From: Tannerella sp. oral taxon 808
Lineage (GTDB): Bacteria > Bacteroidota > Bacteroidia > Bacteroidales > Tannerellaceae
DNA length: 45,328 bases
Direction: 5' to 3'
Assembly (NCBI GenBank): GCA_002890585.1
Contig: MIQB01000010.1
Span: 1-45,328, forward strand
The first letter of the stretch is position 1, and each line of letters begins with the position of its first letter. Position numbers and translations under genes: made by a program. Below, in pieces: positions 1-7,492 of the stretch. A model generated the notes under the pieces. That model saw only the letters and a program-made list of their open reading frames with translations. It made no database searches and had not been told where the DNA came from.

Positions 1-259
1 CCGTTTATTCGCCAGAGTTGTTGGCGGCCTGGCGGCCGCGTTTATTCGTTGAATTGTTGTTTGTTGATTTGTTTAGGCAGTTCTGGCAATTCAACATCTC
101 AACATTCAACAATTAAACAGGCCGACAGGGCCCAACAAATCAACGAATAAACGGGGCGAAGCCCTCAACAAATAAACAGGGGATTTAGCCCCAACACCTC
201 AACAATTCAACGAATAAACAGGGGCTTTAGCCCCCAACATCTAAACAACAATCAAAACA
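1..259. repeat. Interspersed 'CAACAAATCAAC' spacer / GC-hairpin repeats
   Basis: AT-rich words of the type CAACAAATCAAC, CAACAATTCAAC and AACAAATAAAC alternate with short GC-rich dyads such as GGGGCGAAGCCCC and GGGGCTTTAGCCCC. The same mixture recurs in nearly every gap up to 4700. No coding potential is credible here; translation gives only low-complexity N/Q/S/T/K peptides. The last copy ends directly upstream of the DUF6261 start. Confidence 0.85.
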
Positions 260-1207
260 ATGGACAAAGACTTAGTGATCAAAGCCGTCGGGCAGAAGAA
301 GCTCGACAATGCGATGCACGTGCAGTACCACACGGAGATGTACGGCATCCTCAGCTCGGCCGATCAGGCCAAGACGGGCCTCCCGGCCGACGTGATGACG
401 GAGTACAACGCGGGCATCGCCCAAGAGGTGGACATCAACCGCGAGGCGCAGGCCGACGCGCTGACGGCCGACCTCCTCGTGGCCGACCGGGAGCGCGACC
501 GCGCCGTGCAGTACCTCTTCGGCGTGGTGCGCGCCTCGACGCTCTCGCCCGACGAGGCCACGCGCGAGGCCGCCGAGATGCTCTCCATCGTGGTGCACCC
601 TTACAAAGGCCTACCGGCCGAATCCGTCGACCGCGAGACGGCGCTCATCCTCGGCCTCCTCGTCGACCTGAAGAAGCCCGCCCTCACCGCCTACCTGGCC
701 ACGCTCGGACTCACCGCCATGCCGGCCAAAATAGAGGCGCTGAACAAGGCCTTCGCCGAACTGGCCACGAAGCGATCCGACAAGCGCGCCACGACGAAGC
801 TGCCCCTGGCCACCGAGATCCGCCCCAAGACCGACGCCGCCTACGAGCGCCTGCTCTTCACCCTCCGCTCCAATTACCACTTCGGCCAAGCGCCCATCGA
901 GAAGGCCGCCATCGAGGCCTTAGCCGCCCGGCTCAACGAACGCGCCGCGGAGCTCGACACGGCCTATCGACAGAGCGCCGCCCAGAAGCGCGCCGCGGCC
1001 GCGAAGAAGCCCAAGAAGCCCACCGACCCGAAGCAGCCGAAGGAACCCAAAGAGCCCAAGGAGCCCAAGGAGCCGAAGAAGCCGGCTGACCCGAAGGAGC
1101 CCAAGAAGCCCGAGAAACCCGGCGGCGGTGACGACATCCACGTGCCCTCCGAGCCGCCCAAGAAGCCCGAGGATAAGGACAAGCCCGGAGGCAGTCCGGC
1201 GGCGTAA
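260..1207 (+). CDS. DUF6261 family protein with a Pro/Lys/Glu repeat tail
   Basis: Protein of 315 residues. Residues about 1-245 match my memory of the Bacteroidota-specific DUF6261 family, a mostly helical protein of unknown function that often occurs in several copies near mobile or repeat-rich DNA. There is no signal peptide or membrane segment, so it is probably cytoplasmic. From about residue 245 the protein turns into a charged tail of KEP/KKP/DPK repeats ending in a Gly/Pro-rich segment. The DNA coding for this tail is itself a short tandem repeat and could vary in length by slippage. The ATG at 260 follows a repeat block, with no clear Shine-Dalgarno, as is usual in Bacteroidota. It lies at the edge of the phage remnant, but I cannot say whether it belongs to it. 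Confidence 0.75.
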   Translation: MDKDLVIKAVGQKKLDNAMHVQYHTEMYGILSSADQAKTGLPADVMTEYNAGIAQEVDINREAQADALTADLLVADRERDRAVQYLFGVVRASTLSPDEATREAAEMLSIVVHPYKGLPAESVDRETALILGLLVDLKKPALTAYLATLGLTAMPAKIEALNKAFAELATKRSDKRATTKLPLATEIRPKTDAAYERLLFTLRSNYHFGQAPIEKAAIEALAARLNERAAELDTAYRQSAAQKRAAAAKKPKKPTDPKQPKEPKEPKEPKEPKKPADPKEPKKPEKPGGGDDIHVPSEPPKKPEDKDKPGGSPAA

Positions 1208-1209
1208 TC

Positions 1210-1426
1210 CTTGCCGAGGATAATAACAAAAACGCATCCGAGTTATGATTCCCGCCGGGGATTGGATCAAAAACGCTTTTTAGATCCAAAACCCGCCGGG
1301 GATTTGACCAAAAATGCATTTGGAGCCCAAAACCCGCCGAGGATTACGCCAAAAACACGTTTGAAGCCCAAAACCCGGCGGGAATTGAACCAAAAACGCG
1401 TTTTAGCTCCAAAACCCGGCGGGGAT
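1210..1426. repeat. 41-bp tandem array A with two alternating dyads
   Basis: Five 41-bp units start at 1210, 1251, 1292, 1333 and 1374, with a partial one at 1415. Each unit has a CCCGGCGGG-type dyad (centre 1378 in the fifth unit) and an AAAACGCGTTTT-type dyad (centre 1398.5). The next CCCGGCGGG is centred at 1419, so dyads are spaced 20.5 bp apart. The array begins two bases after the stop codon of the DUF6261 gene. The ORF that runs through it is an artefact. Confidence 0.9.
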
Positions 1427-1456
1427 GGTGCATAAACGAAAAACGAAAAATGAAAA

Positions 1457-1576
1457 ATGGCCCCTCGTAGGGGCGCCCCGACAGGGGCGAACGCCGGTAC
1501 CCGGCCGCCCGGGGCGCACGCGCATACGCCCCAGACCGTACCCGGGCGCCCACAAGGGGCGCCCCTACGAGGGGAA
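1457..1576. repeat. GTAGGGGCG-type palindromic repeat cluster
   Basis: The cluster is bounded by CCCCTCGTAGGGGCGCCCC on the left and GGGGCGCCCCTACGAGGGG on the right, which are inverse copies. Between them are further GGGGCG/CGCCCC blocks with self-complementary cores. It belongs to the family that recurs at 2724, 5500, 6262, 12557, 33487 and 36709. Confidence 0.8.
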
Positions 1577-1584
1577 ACGCGAAA

Positions 1585-1725
1585 AACAAAAAACAAATAA
1601 ACAGGGGCGCAGCCCCCAAACACATCAACAAATAAACGGGCGCGGCCAGCACCCCAACGAATCAACAAATCAACAAATCAACGGGGCGAAGCCCCCCTGG
1701 CAAATCAACAATTAACAATTAACCA
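1585..1725. repeat. Interspersed spacer/GC-hairpin repeats
   Basis: This is the same CAACAAATCAAC plus GGGGCGNAGCCCC mosaic as at 1-259. No gene is visible between 1427 and the tail-like gene. Besides this block the gap holds the palindromic cluster before it and a strong terminator-like hairpin after it. Confidence 0.8.
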
Positions 1726-1794
1726 TTCTGAGCCGGATGTGGCCTCCATCGGCCTTCTCCCGGCTAAGCCCGCGCCGGCTAACAGGCGTCCCCC

Positions 1795-1839
1795 CCCCGC
1801 TGGGGGGCGAATCAGTATGCTCCCCAGCGGGGATTTTTT
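1795..1839 (+). terminator. Strong intrinsic terminator
   Basis: The arms CCCCGCTGGGG (1795-1805) and CCCCAGCGGGG (1822-1832) are perfectly complementary over 11 bp and are followed by ATTTTTT. No intact gene lies directly upstream, so it probably outlived the gene it served, or it terminates read-through from the DUF6261 gene. Confidence 0.75.
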
Positions 1840-1849
1840 GCCCTGAATT

Positions 1850-2035
1850 GTTGGGGGCTAAAGCCCCGTTTATTTGTTGAGGGCTTCGCCCCGTTGAATT
1901 GTTGAATTGTTGAATTGTTGAAGGGTTGAATTGTTGGGGGCTAAACGCCTAAACAAATCAACAAACAACAAATCAACGAATAAACAGGGCGTAAGCCCCC
2001 AACAAATCAACAAATCAACGGGGCGCCAGCCCCTC
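1850..2035. repeat. Interspersed repeats with a 10-bp TTGTTGAATT run
   Basis: The block contains GGGGCTAAAGCCCC and GGGGCGCCAGCCCC dyads, a short run of TTGTTGAATT at a 10-bp period (about 1890-1925), and then CAACAAATCAAC words. It runs directly into the reading frame of the tail-like gene. Confidence 0.8.
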
Positions 2036-2530
2036 GCCTATTTAGGTGTCGCCGACCCCGGCGACGGAGTGCCCGGCACGGTTTTCACGCAGTTACCGAC
2101 CATTGAAGATGGATCCATCGAGTACGACTCGAGCGACCCTCAGAAGGTGGAGTTCAAGAAGTACGGCAGCGACAAGCCGTGGGCGATACTGATGAAGGCC
2201 GGCGAGGCTGACACGCTGAAGTTCAACATTCCATCGCCGACGATGGAAGAGCGTTTGCTCCTTATGGGCGGCAAGGTGACCGGCAAGAAATGGGAGAAGC
2301 CAAATACGGCGCCGACCATCCGCAAGACGGTGAAGATCATGACGAAGCCGTACGACGGCAAGCAGCTGGAATACATCTTCGTGAACTGCGACATCTTCGC
2401 CAAGATCACAGACATCTCGGGGTCTGAAACGACGGAGATCATGCAAGTGCAGTGCACCATACTTGCTGCGGTTACAGCCGCGGGCGTCGAGAATGCGTCG
2501 ATGACTGTAGAGCAGAAAGACGCGGCGTAA
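1931..2530 (+). pseudogene. Phage tail-tube-like protein, 5' end replaced by repeats
   Basis: The open frame encodes 199 residues, but residues 1-35 are only translated repeat sequence (runs of N, K, S, T and Q). Recognisable protein starts near position 2036 (AYLGVADPGDG...) and reads to the stop. The remaining ~164 residues resemble Bacteroidota prophage tail-tube or tail-associated proteins, with a mixed beta-rich pattern and no signal peptide or membrane helix. There is no in-frame ATG or GTG at the junction, so the original start was probably lost when the repeat block arrived. It could still be translated from the repeat-encoded ATG at 1931. The family assignment is by general appearance and is moderate; the 5' truncation is clear. 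Confidence 0.55.
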
Positions 2531-2592
2531 GGCTGCAAAGAGAAGAGAGAGACAGAATACTTTTTTTTCATAGTGCGCTTTGCTCAGAGAGC

Positions 2593-2645
2593 GGGAGGGG
2601 GAGTGCGGGAGGGCGTGCCAGCCTTTCCCCCTCTCCCTCCTTTTT
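2593..2645 (+). terminator. Possible terminator after the tail-like gene
   Basis: A GGGAGGGGGA arm pairs imperfectly with TCCCCCTCTCCC, and the 3' arm is followed by CCTTTTTG. It lies about 60 bases after the stop of the tail-like gene. Confidence 0.45.
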
Positions 2646-2723
2646 GTTGAAGCATTCCCCTTTAACAACCCCGGCACCCGAAATGGAAGAACGAAAAGTG
2701 AAAAACGAAAAATGAAAAACGCC

Positions 2724-2760
2724 CGCCTCGTAGGGGCACCCCTTGTGGGTGCCCTTCAGG
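2724..2760. repeat. GTAGGGGC-type palindromic repeat
   Basis: CTCGTAGGGGCACCCC is followed by TTGTGGGTGCCC. The inner CACCC/GGGTG pair keeps self-complementarity although it differs from the CGCCC form used in other copies. Confidence 0.7.
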
Positions 2761-2779
2761 GACACCATGCGGGCTTACG

Positions 2780-3020
2780 CCCTTGTTGAATTGTTGAATT
2801 GTTTAGGTGTTTAGGCAATTCTGGCAGTTCAACAATTCAACGAATAAACGGGGCGAAGCCCCCAACGCATAAACGAAAAACAAATAAACCGGGGCGCCAG
2901 CCCCCAAACACATCAACGAATAAACGGGCGCGACCAGCGCCCCAACAAATCAACGGGGCGAAGCCCCCCCCAACAAATCAACAATTCAACGGGGCTTTAG
3001 CCCCCAACAATTGATCATTC
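2780..3020. repeat. Interspersed spacer/GC-hairpin repeats
   Basis: CAACAATTCAAC and CAAATAAAC words alternate with GGGGCGAAGCCCC, GGGGCGCCAGCCCC and GGGGCTTTAGCCCC dyads. The block fills the gap between the tail-like gene and the small HExxH gene. Nothing else is visible in 2531-3023. Confidence 0.8.
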
Positions 3021-3023
3021 AAC

Positions 3024-3362
3024 ATGACAGTCATCTACAACCGCCTGCTGCCCGTGCGCGGCTTCACGGCGATTAACCTTTTCGGCATCGTCTTCGCCCG
3101 CCGCGAGTGTCGCCCCTTGAGCGAGGTGACCCTCCGGCACGAGGCCATCCACACCCGGCAGATGCGCGAAACGGGCTTCGTAGGCTTCTATCTTATATAT
3201 ATCGCCGAATGGCTCTATCAGCTCTGGCGCCTGCGCAGTGCCCAGCTGGCCTATTACGCCGTGCGCTTCGAGCGTGAGGCCTACGCCCACCAAGAAGAAG
3301 CCGCCTACCCCGTCTATCGACGCCGCTTTGCCTGGCGAAGCATCAATCGATTTAAGGAATAA
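3024..3362 (+). CDS. Small HExxH-motif conserved protein
   Basis: A 112-residue protein of a type common in Bacteroidota. It contains HEAIH at about residues 40-44, followed by a QMRE segment and a hydrophobic stretch (FVGFYLIYIAEWLYQL) that may be a membrane anchor, then a conserved region around FEREAYAHQEEA. HExxH is the zinc-binding and catalytic motif of many metallopeptidases, and the later FEREAY glutamate could supply a third ligand, but no activity is known to me for this family. The ATG at 3024 follows a repeat block. It lies between the tail-like and portal remnants and may be a passenger of the phage or of the repeat-rich locus. Confidence 0.65.
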   Translation: MTVIYNRLLPVRGFTAINLFGIVFARRECRPLSEVTLRHEAIHTRQMRETGFVGFYLIYIAEWLYQLWRLRSAQLAYYAVRFEREAYAHQEEAAYPVYRRRFAWRSINRFKE

Positions 3363-3388
3363 CCCACCCCAAAGGCCACCTATCACCC

Positions 3389-4549
3389 ATGGATATTCAG
3401 ACCATCCTACAGAAACACGCCGGCGACATGGGCGGCCTTCTGGCCGAGCTATGAATTGTTGGGGGCTAAAGCCCCGTTTATTTGTTTTTCGTTTTTCCCC
3501 TTGTAGGGGCGCCCCTACTACCCGGCCGACAGGCCGCCAACAACTATTTGTTGAGGGCTTACGCCCTTGTTTAGTTGTTGAAGGGTTGAACGCCTAAACA
3601 ATTAAACAGGCCGCCAGGCCGCCAACAATTCAACAGGGGCGCAGCCCCCCAACAAATCAACAAATAAACGGGGCGTAAGCCCCCAACAATTCAGGGCACC
3701 ACCCGCGACGCCGCCCGCCTCTGGACGCTCGACCGCATCCTCACCGCCACCACCGGCGGCGCAGGCTGGGAGGTGCGCCAAGACCCTAACCCCTTCGGGC
3801 TCATTCCCGTGGTATACGCCGAGATCGACGCCCCCGTGTGGGAAGAGGTTGCCTCACTGATGGACGCCCGCGAGATGCGACTCAGCCGCCTGGCCGACAT
3901 CAACGACTACTTCGCCGAGCCCATGCTCGTGACCATTGGCGAGGTCGACGCACCAAACAAAAACACCGTCGGGAAGGAGCTCCAGTTCCCCGTCCAAACA
4001 GACGACCTGACCGGCAAGACCTACCACGGCGACGCTAAATTTCTCTCCTGGGATCAATCCATCAACTCCACCGCCAAAGAGCTCGAAGAGACCAAGAGCG
4101 AGATGTTTGCCGGCACCTCCGCGCCCGACCTCTCCTTCGAGAGCCTCAAAGGCCTCGGCAACCTCTCGGGCGTGGCGCGCCGCTTTATGATGCTCGACGC
4201 CGAAATCAAGCAGCGCGTCAACATGCGCGTCTTCCGCCCCGCCCTGAACCGCTGCATCACCATCGTACAAGCCGGCATCGCCAACATTACCGACATCCGC
4301 CACAAGCCCCAGCTGGTAGGCGCCCGCTTCACGGTCACGTTTGACTCCATCCTCCCCCGCGACCCGGTGGAAGATGCCAACGTGCTTTCCATCGCCGGCG
4401 GCGGCCGCGCCTTCAACTCGCTGGCCACCGTCGTATCCCGTTCGCCACTCACCCCGCCGGGCGACATCGCCGGCGAACTGCAACGCATCCGCGAAGACGC
4501 CTCCGACGACGCCGCCCGCACAAACGCCATTGGTGCCGTGGCTGAGTAA
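3389..4549 (+). pseudogene. Phage portal protein (SPP1 gp6-like), interrupted by a repeat block
   Basis: Two pieces are visible. A start at 3389 gives MDIQTILQKHAGDMGGLLAE and then stops at the edge of a repeat block (3452). After the block, an open frame from 3692 to 4549 encodes a portal-like C-terminal part, including NPFGLIPVVYAEIDAPVWEE and the LADINDYFAEPMLV and SGVARRFMMLDAEIK segments typical of Bacteroidota phage portals. Portals form the dodecameric DNA entry ring of the capsid. About 190 codons of the normal N-terminal half are missing, so the repeat block replaced coding DNA and did not simply insert. A protein starting at the internal ATG 3773 (258 residues) could be made but would not be a working portal. 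Confidence 0.7.
3455..3690. repeat. Repeat block inside the portal gene
   Basis: The block holds GGGGCTAAAGCCCC, a GTAGGGGCGCCCCTAC palindrome, GGCCGCCAGGCCGCC, GGGGCGCAGCCCC and GGGGCGTAAGCCCC, separated by CAACAATTCAAC-type words. It lies between two pieces of one former gene, which shows that this repeat class can replace coding sequence. Confidence 0.85.
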
Positions 4550-4582
4550 TTGATCATTGAACCATCCGCACCATCCCCTCCC

Positions 4583-4707
4583 CCCGTTGAGTTGTTTGTT
4601 TGTTGAATTGTTTAGGCGTTCTGGCAATTCTGGCCCTCCAACAGTTCAACAACTAAACAACTAAACAGGCCGCCAGGCCGCCAACACCTAAACATTTCAA
4701 CATTTCA
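4583..4707. repeat. Interspersed spacer/GC-hairpin repeats
   Basis: TTGTTTGTTGAATTG, CAACAACTAAACAAC and GGCCGCCAGGCCGCC words fill the gap between the portal remnant and the HU-like gene. Confidence 0.75.
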
Positions 4708-4714
4708 ACCCATT

Positions 4715-5431
4715 ATGACCAAACTAAGAGCATGGCTTAAAGCCAACAAATTGACGGCCGATCCGAGTGACTACACGGCCGTCCCCGACCTCAACGGCAC
4801 CTACAACGTACACAGCCTCGTGGAGGCCCTCCAAGCCGAGGGCATGGAGATACAGGCCGAGACAGCCGTTGACATCATCACCCGCTTCAACCGCAAAGCC
4901 GCCGAGCTGACCACCAGCGGCTATTCGGTCAACACCGGCCTCGTCGTGATGCAGCCCCGCATCCGCGGCAAGTTCACCAGCCAGACGTTTGACCCTCAGA
5001 AACACAAAGTCTACATCAGCGTCCGCCAAGGCGTAGCCATGCGCAAAGCCATAGCTGACGCCACGGTGGAGATCCAGGGCGAGCAGGAATCGAAGATGAC
5101 CATCTACTTAGTAGAGGATCTCTCGACCGACACGCCCACCAACACCCTGACCAAAGGTAAGAACGCGCGCATCCTCGGCTCGATGGTGAAGATCGACGGC
5201 GAAGACCCGTCCGTTGGCATCACCTTCACCCACACGGCCACCAAGACGGCCACCCGCGTAGACCGCAAAGACGTCGTCCGCAACAAGCCCTCGGAGCTCA
5301 TCATCCTCGTGCCCGACACGCTCGCCGCCGGCAAATACGAGGTCAGCGTCACCACGCAGTTTTCGGGCGGTAGCAAGCCCCTGAAGGCACCCCGCACAGC
5401 CACGTACAAGGGGGAGATTACAATAGCGTAA
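4715..5431 (+). CDS. HU-like DNA-binding protein with DUF4469 domain
   Basis: A 238-residue protein. Residues about 1-125 resemble the HU/IHF-like fold of Bacteroidota phage and mobile-element proteins (ETAVDIITRFNRKAAELTTSGYSVNTG...). Residues about 135-238 resemble the DUF4469 Ig/fibronectin-like domain, ending in a beta-rich YEVSVTTQFSGGSKPLK stretch. Such proteins are encoded in Bacteroidota prophages and at many chromosomal sites; their role is unknown, though DNA binding is plausible. There is no signal peptide. The ATG at 4715 follows the repeat block. It is intact, unlike its portal and tail neighbours. Confidence 0.7.
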   Translation: MTKLRAWLKANKLTADPSDYTAVPDLNGTYNVHSLVEALQAEGMEIQAETAVDIITRFNRKAAELTTSGYSVNTGLVVMQPRIRGKFTSQTFDPQKHKVYISVRQGVAMRKAIADATVEIQGEQESKMTIYLVEDLSTDTPTNTLTKGKNARILGSMVKIDGEDPSVGITFTHTATKTATRVDRKDVVRNKPSELIILVPDTLAAGKYEVSVTTQFSGGSKPLKAPRTATYKGEITIA

Positions 5432-5438
5432 GTCCAGA

Positions 5439-5800
5439 CATCGTGGGCAGGGCGCCCACGCATCATGGGCAGGGCGCCCACGCATCATGGACAGGGCACA
5501 CCTCGTAGGGGCACCCCTTGTGGGTGCCCTTACAACCCAGGGCGTCCACAAGGCGCATTACCCGGTCACCCTTACAACCCAGGGCGCCCACAAGGGGCGC
5601 CCCTACAACCCGGACGCACCGACAGGGACGAACGATCGTCCGATGGCCGGGTACGCGCTGGGGCATAACACCCCGGGCACCCACAAGGGACATTACCAGG
5701 GCACCCACAAGGGGTGCCCCTACGACCATTCAACATTCCAACCATTCAACAATTCAACAGATAAACGCGGCCGCAAGGCCGCCAACAATTCAACATCTCA
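5439..5800. repeat. Mixed palindromic repeats, including 22-bp units with GGGCGCCC
   Basis: Three 22-bp units start at 5439, 5461 and 5483, each with GGGCAGGGCGCCCACG around a GGGCGCCC palindrome (degenerate in the third). They are followed by several GTAGGGGCG/CGCCCCTAC-type blocks with AACCCAGGGCGCCCACAAGG links, and then by CAACATTC/CAACAATTCAAC words leading to the holin start. No gene is visible; the frame running through is an artefact. Confidence 0.8.
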
Positions 5801-5807
5801 CCCCCCC

Positions 5808-6272
5808 ATGGAAATCCTCCTTGACGGCACACGCCCGATGCTGGCCATAGCCGGCGCGTGCATCTTCTTCGTCATCCTCTCAATGGTCATAGACCTCATC
5901 AGCGGACTCTACAAGGCGCGCCAGCGCGGCGAGCTGCGCAGCTCCTACGGCCTCTCGCGCACGGTGAGTAAGTTCATCCTCTACAGCGGCAGCGTCATTA
6001 TCGCCCTCATGATCGATGTCATGATCCACTACTCCCGCCTCTTCGTGCTCATGCACCTGCAGCCCATCGTCGGCGTGCCGATCGTGACCTGCCTGATGAG
6101 CATCTTCCTCTGCGTCATTGAGTTCCTCTCCATCCGCGAGAAGGCCGAAGAGAAAACGATCAAAGACATGGATCGCCTGCTGCGCGTGCTGGCCGACGTG
6201 GTCGGCCGTGACCGCCTGCGAGACATCCTTGCCACCCGCATTGATCATACCGTGAATGATCGCCCCTCGTAG
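5808..6272 (+). CDS. Phage holin family protein
   Basis: A 154-residue membrane protein. Hydrophobic segments lie at about residues 8-28 (MLAIAGACIFFVILSMVIDL), 47-65 and 70-110, separated by the basic loop KARQRGELRSSYGLSRTVSK. The C-terminus is hydrophilic. This matches the Bacteroidota toxin-secretion/phage-lysis holin type, which inserts in the inner membrane to release the endolysin. I chose ATG 5808 because upstream in-frame codons are only repeat sequence. The next gene is a small lipoprotein, as expected for a lysis cassette, but no endolysin is seen, which fits a decayed prophage. Confidence 0.75.
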   Translation: MEILLDGTRPMLAIAGACIFFVILSMVIDLISGLYKARQRGELRSSYGLSRTVSKFILYSGSVIIALMIDVMIHYSRLFVLMHLQPIVGVPIVTCLMSIFLCVIEFLSIREKAEEKTIKDMDRLLRVLADVVGRDRLRDILATRIDHTVNDRPS

Positions 6273-6455
6273 GGGCGCCCCTTGTGGGCGCCCTTCAGGG
6301 ACGCCCCAGCAGGGGCGAACGATCATCCGATGGCCGGGTACGCGATGGGGCGTAACGCCCAAGGCGCCCACAAGGGGCGCCCCTACAACCCAGGGCGCCC
6401 ACAAGGGGCGCCCCTACAACCCAGGGCGCCCACAAGGGGTGCCCCTACAACCCTT
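6262..6455. repeat. GTAGGGGCG palindromes with a 31-bp tandem part
   Basis: TCGTAGGGGCGCCCC/TTGTGGGCGCCC opens the block. From 6363 there are three tandem copies, at a 31-bp period, of GGCGCCCACAAGGGGCGCC plus CCTACAACCCAG. The block overlaps the last codons of the holin gene and ends just before the lipoprotein start. Confidence 0.8.
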
Positions 6456-6464
6456 TCAACCACA

Positions 6465-6962
6465 ATGAAACCCACCCTACTGCTCCTCACTGCCTTGCTG
6501 CTCACCGGCTGCCTCCCCCTCCGACGCGCCCCGCGGGGCACCCATTCACGTGTCGACAGCGTCTTTGTGCAGCGGCTCGTACCCGTACCCGTCCCGCCTG
6601 ACACGTCGCTCATGCGCGCCTTGCTCCGCTGCAACGCCGAGGGGCGCATCGCTATGGAGCGCCTCTCGATAGCCACCACCCGCAACGCCCGGCTGGCCTT
6701 CCTACTCGATAGCCTCGGCGAGCTCCGCGTCGAGACCATCGTCCGGCACGACACCGTCTGGGCACGTGCCGACAGCGTCTTCCTTACCCGCGACGTGGTG
6801 CGCGAAGTGATCCGTGAAGTGGAAAGGAAGCCCACCCGCTGGGAGCGGTTTATACATGGTTTTGGCGTGGGCACCTTTTGGGTATGCATCGGCGCCGCCA
6901 TCTTTGGCCTCGTACTGCTCGCCCTCAGGCTCTACCGCCGGCGGCTGCCCCTCGGCAGGTAA
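6465..6962 (+). CDS. Small lipoprotein with C-terminal membrane helix (possible spanin-like)
   Basis: A 165-residue protein. It has a lipoprotein signal with lipobox LLTGC (Cys16), a middle region rich in Arg, Asp and Val that is probably coiled coil (DSLGELRVETIVRHDTVWAR), and a C-terminal hydrophobic segment (TFWVCIGAAIFGLVLLALRL) followed by basic residues. In Bacteroidota prophages such proteins follow the holin. A role in envelope disruption like a spanin is an inference from order and topology only. The start at 6465 is set by the signal peptide; upstream codons are repeat. Confidence 0.6.
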   Translation: MKPTLLLLTALLLTGCLPLRRAPRGTHSRVDSVFVQRLVPVPVPPDTSLMRALLRCNAEGRIAMERLSIATTRNARLAFLLDSLGELRVETIVRHDTVWARADSVFLTRDVVREVIREVERKPTRWERFIHGFGVGTFWVCIGAAIFGLVLLALRLYRRRLPLGR

Positions 6963-7146
6963 AAACACCGTCCCAACAATGGATAGAATACAGAAACGCC
7001 ACAAGGCTACCTCTCCGCTATGCGTTGGAGATATGTAGCTTTGCGGTGTTTCAAAAACGGAACACATGCCGCACGCGTTTTCAACGTCTCACCGCGGCAA
7101 ATCCTTAACCAAAGGCTTTTACCAAAAAACCAATCGTTCGTGAGAG

Positions 7147-7181
7147 GGAGTTTCGATGTGATATCGGAACTCCTTTTTTTT
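7147..7181 (+). terminator. Intrinsic terminator at the right end of the phage remnant
   Basis: The arms GGAGTTTCGAT and ATCGGAACTCC enclose a short loop and are followed by eight T. It ends the + strand phage genes. Apart from it I see no feature in 6963-7255. Confidence 0.8.
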
Positions 7182-7255
7182 CCCCGCACCGCCCCGCCTC
7201 GCGTGGCAACGGCGTGGCACACATCGCTAACTTACTGAGCGCCACAGGTGGAGGG

Positions 7256-7329
7256 TGGAGCATACGAGACTCGAACTCGTCACCTTTTGATTGCGAACCA
7301 AATGCTCTACCAAGATGAGCTAATGCCCC
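7256..7329 (-). tRNA. tRNA-Ala (anticodon CGC)
   Basis: The reverse strand folds as a full cloverleaf. The acceptor GGGGCAT pairs with ATGCTCC and includes the G3-U70 wobble that identifies alanine tRNAs. The D stem is GCTC/GAGC, the anticodon stem is TTTGG/TCAAA around loop TTCGCAA (anticodon CGC), and the T arm is ACGAG-TTCGAGT-CTCGT. The discriminator base is A and CCA is not encoded. Its 3' end faces the prophage remnant, a common arrangement when a phage integrates into a tRNA. Confidence 0.93.
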
Positions 7330-7367
7330 GTGTTGTTTTGCCTCTTTCCCTCTGGGAATGACGGGGG

Positions 7368-7375
7368 CAAATATA
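7368..7375 (-). promoter_or_regulatory. Bacteroidota -7 promoter motif for tRNA-Ala
   Basis: On the reverse strand the sequence reads TATATTTG, matching the TAnnTTTG consensus. It sits about 40 bases upstream of the tRNA 5' end. Confidence 0.5.
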
Positions 7376-7429
7376 GATGGATTCTGAAACCGGGTCTTGT
7401 GGAGATTGCTCCCGGGCAGAAATGAAATC

Positions 7430-7462
7430 GGGCAGGAAGAACCTCATTCGTTCTCCCTGCCC
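7430..7462 (-). terminator. Terminator hairpin after L31
   Basis: GGGCAGGAAGAAC pairs with GTTCTCCCTGCCC around a short loop, with one internal mismatch. It lies 30 bases past the L31 stop and before the tRNA promoter. Confidence 0.65.
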
Positions 7463-7492
7463 GTTGCCATTTTACCGGAAACGCCGCAGCGC

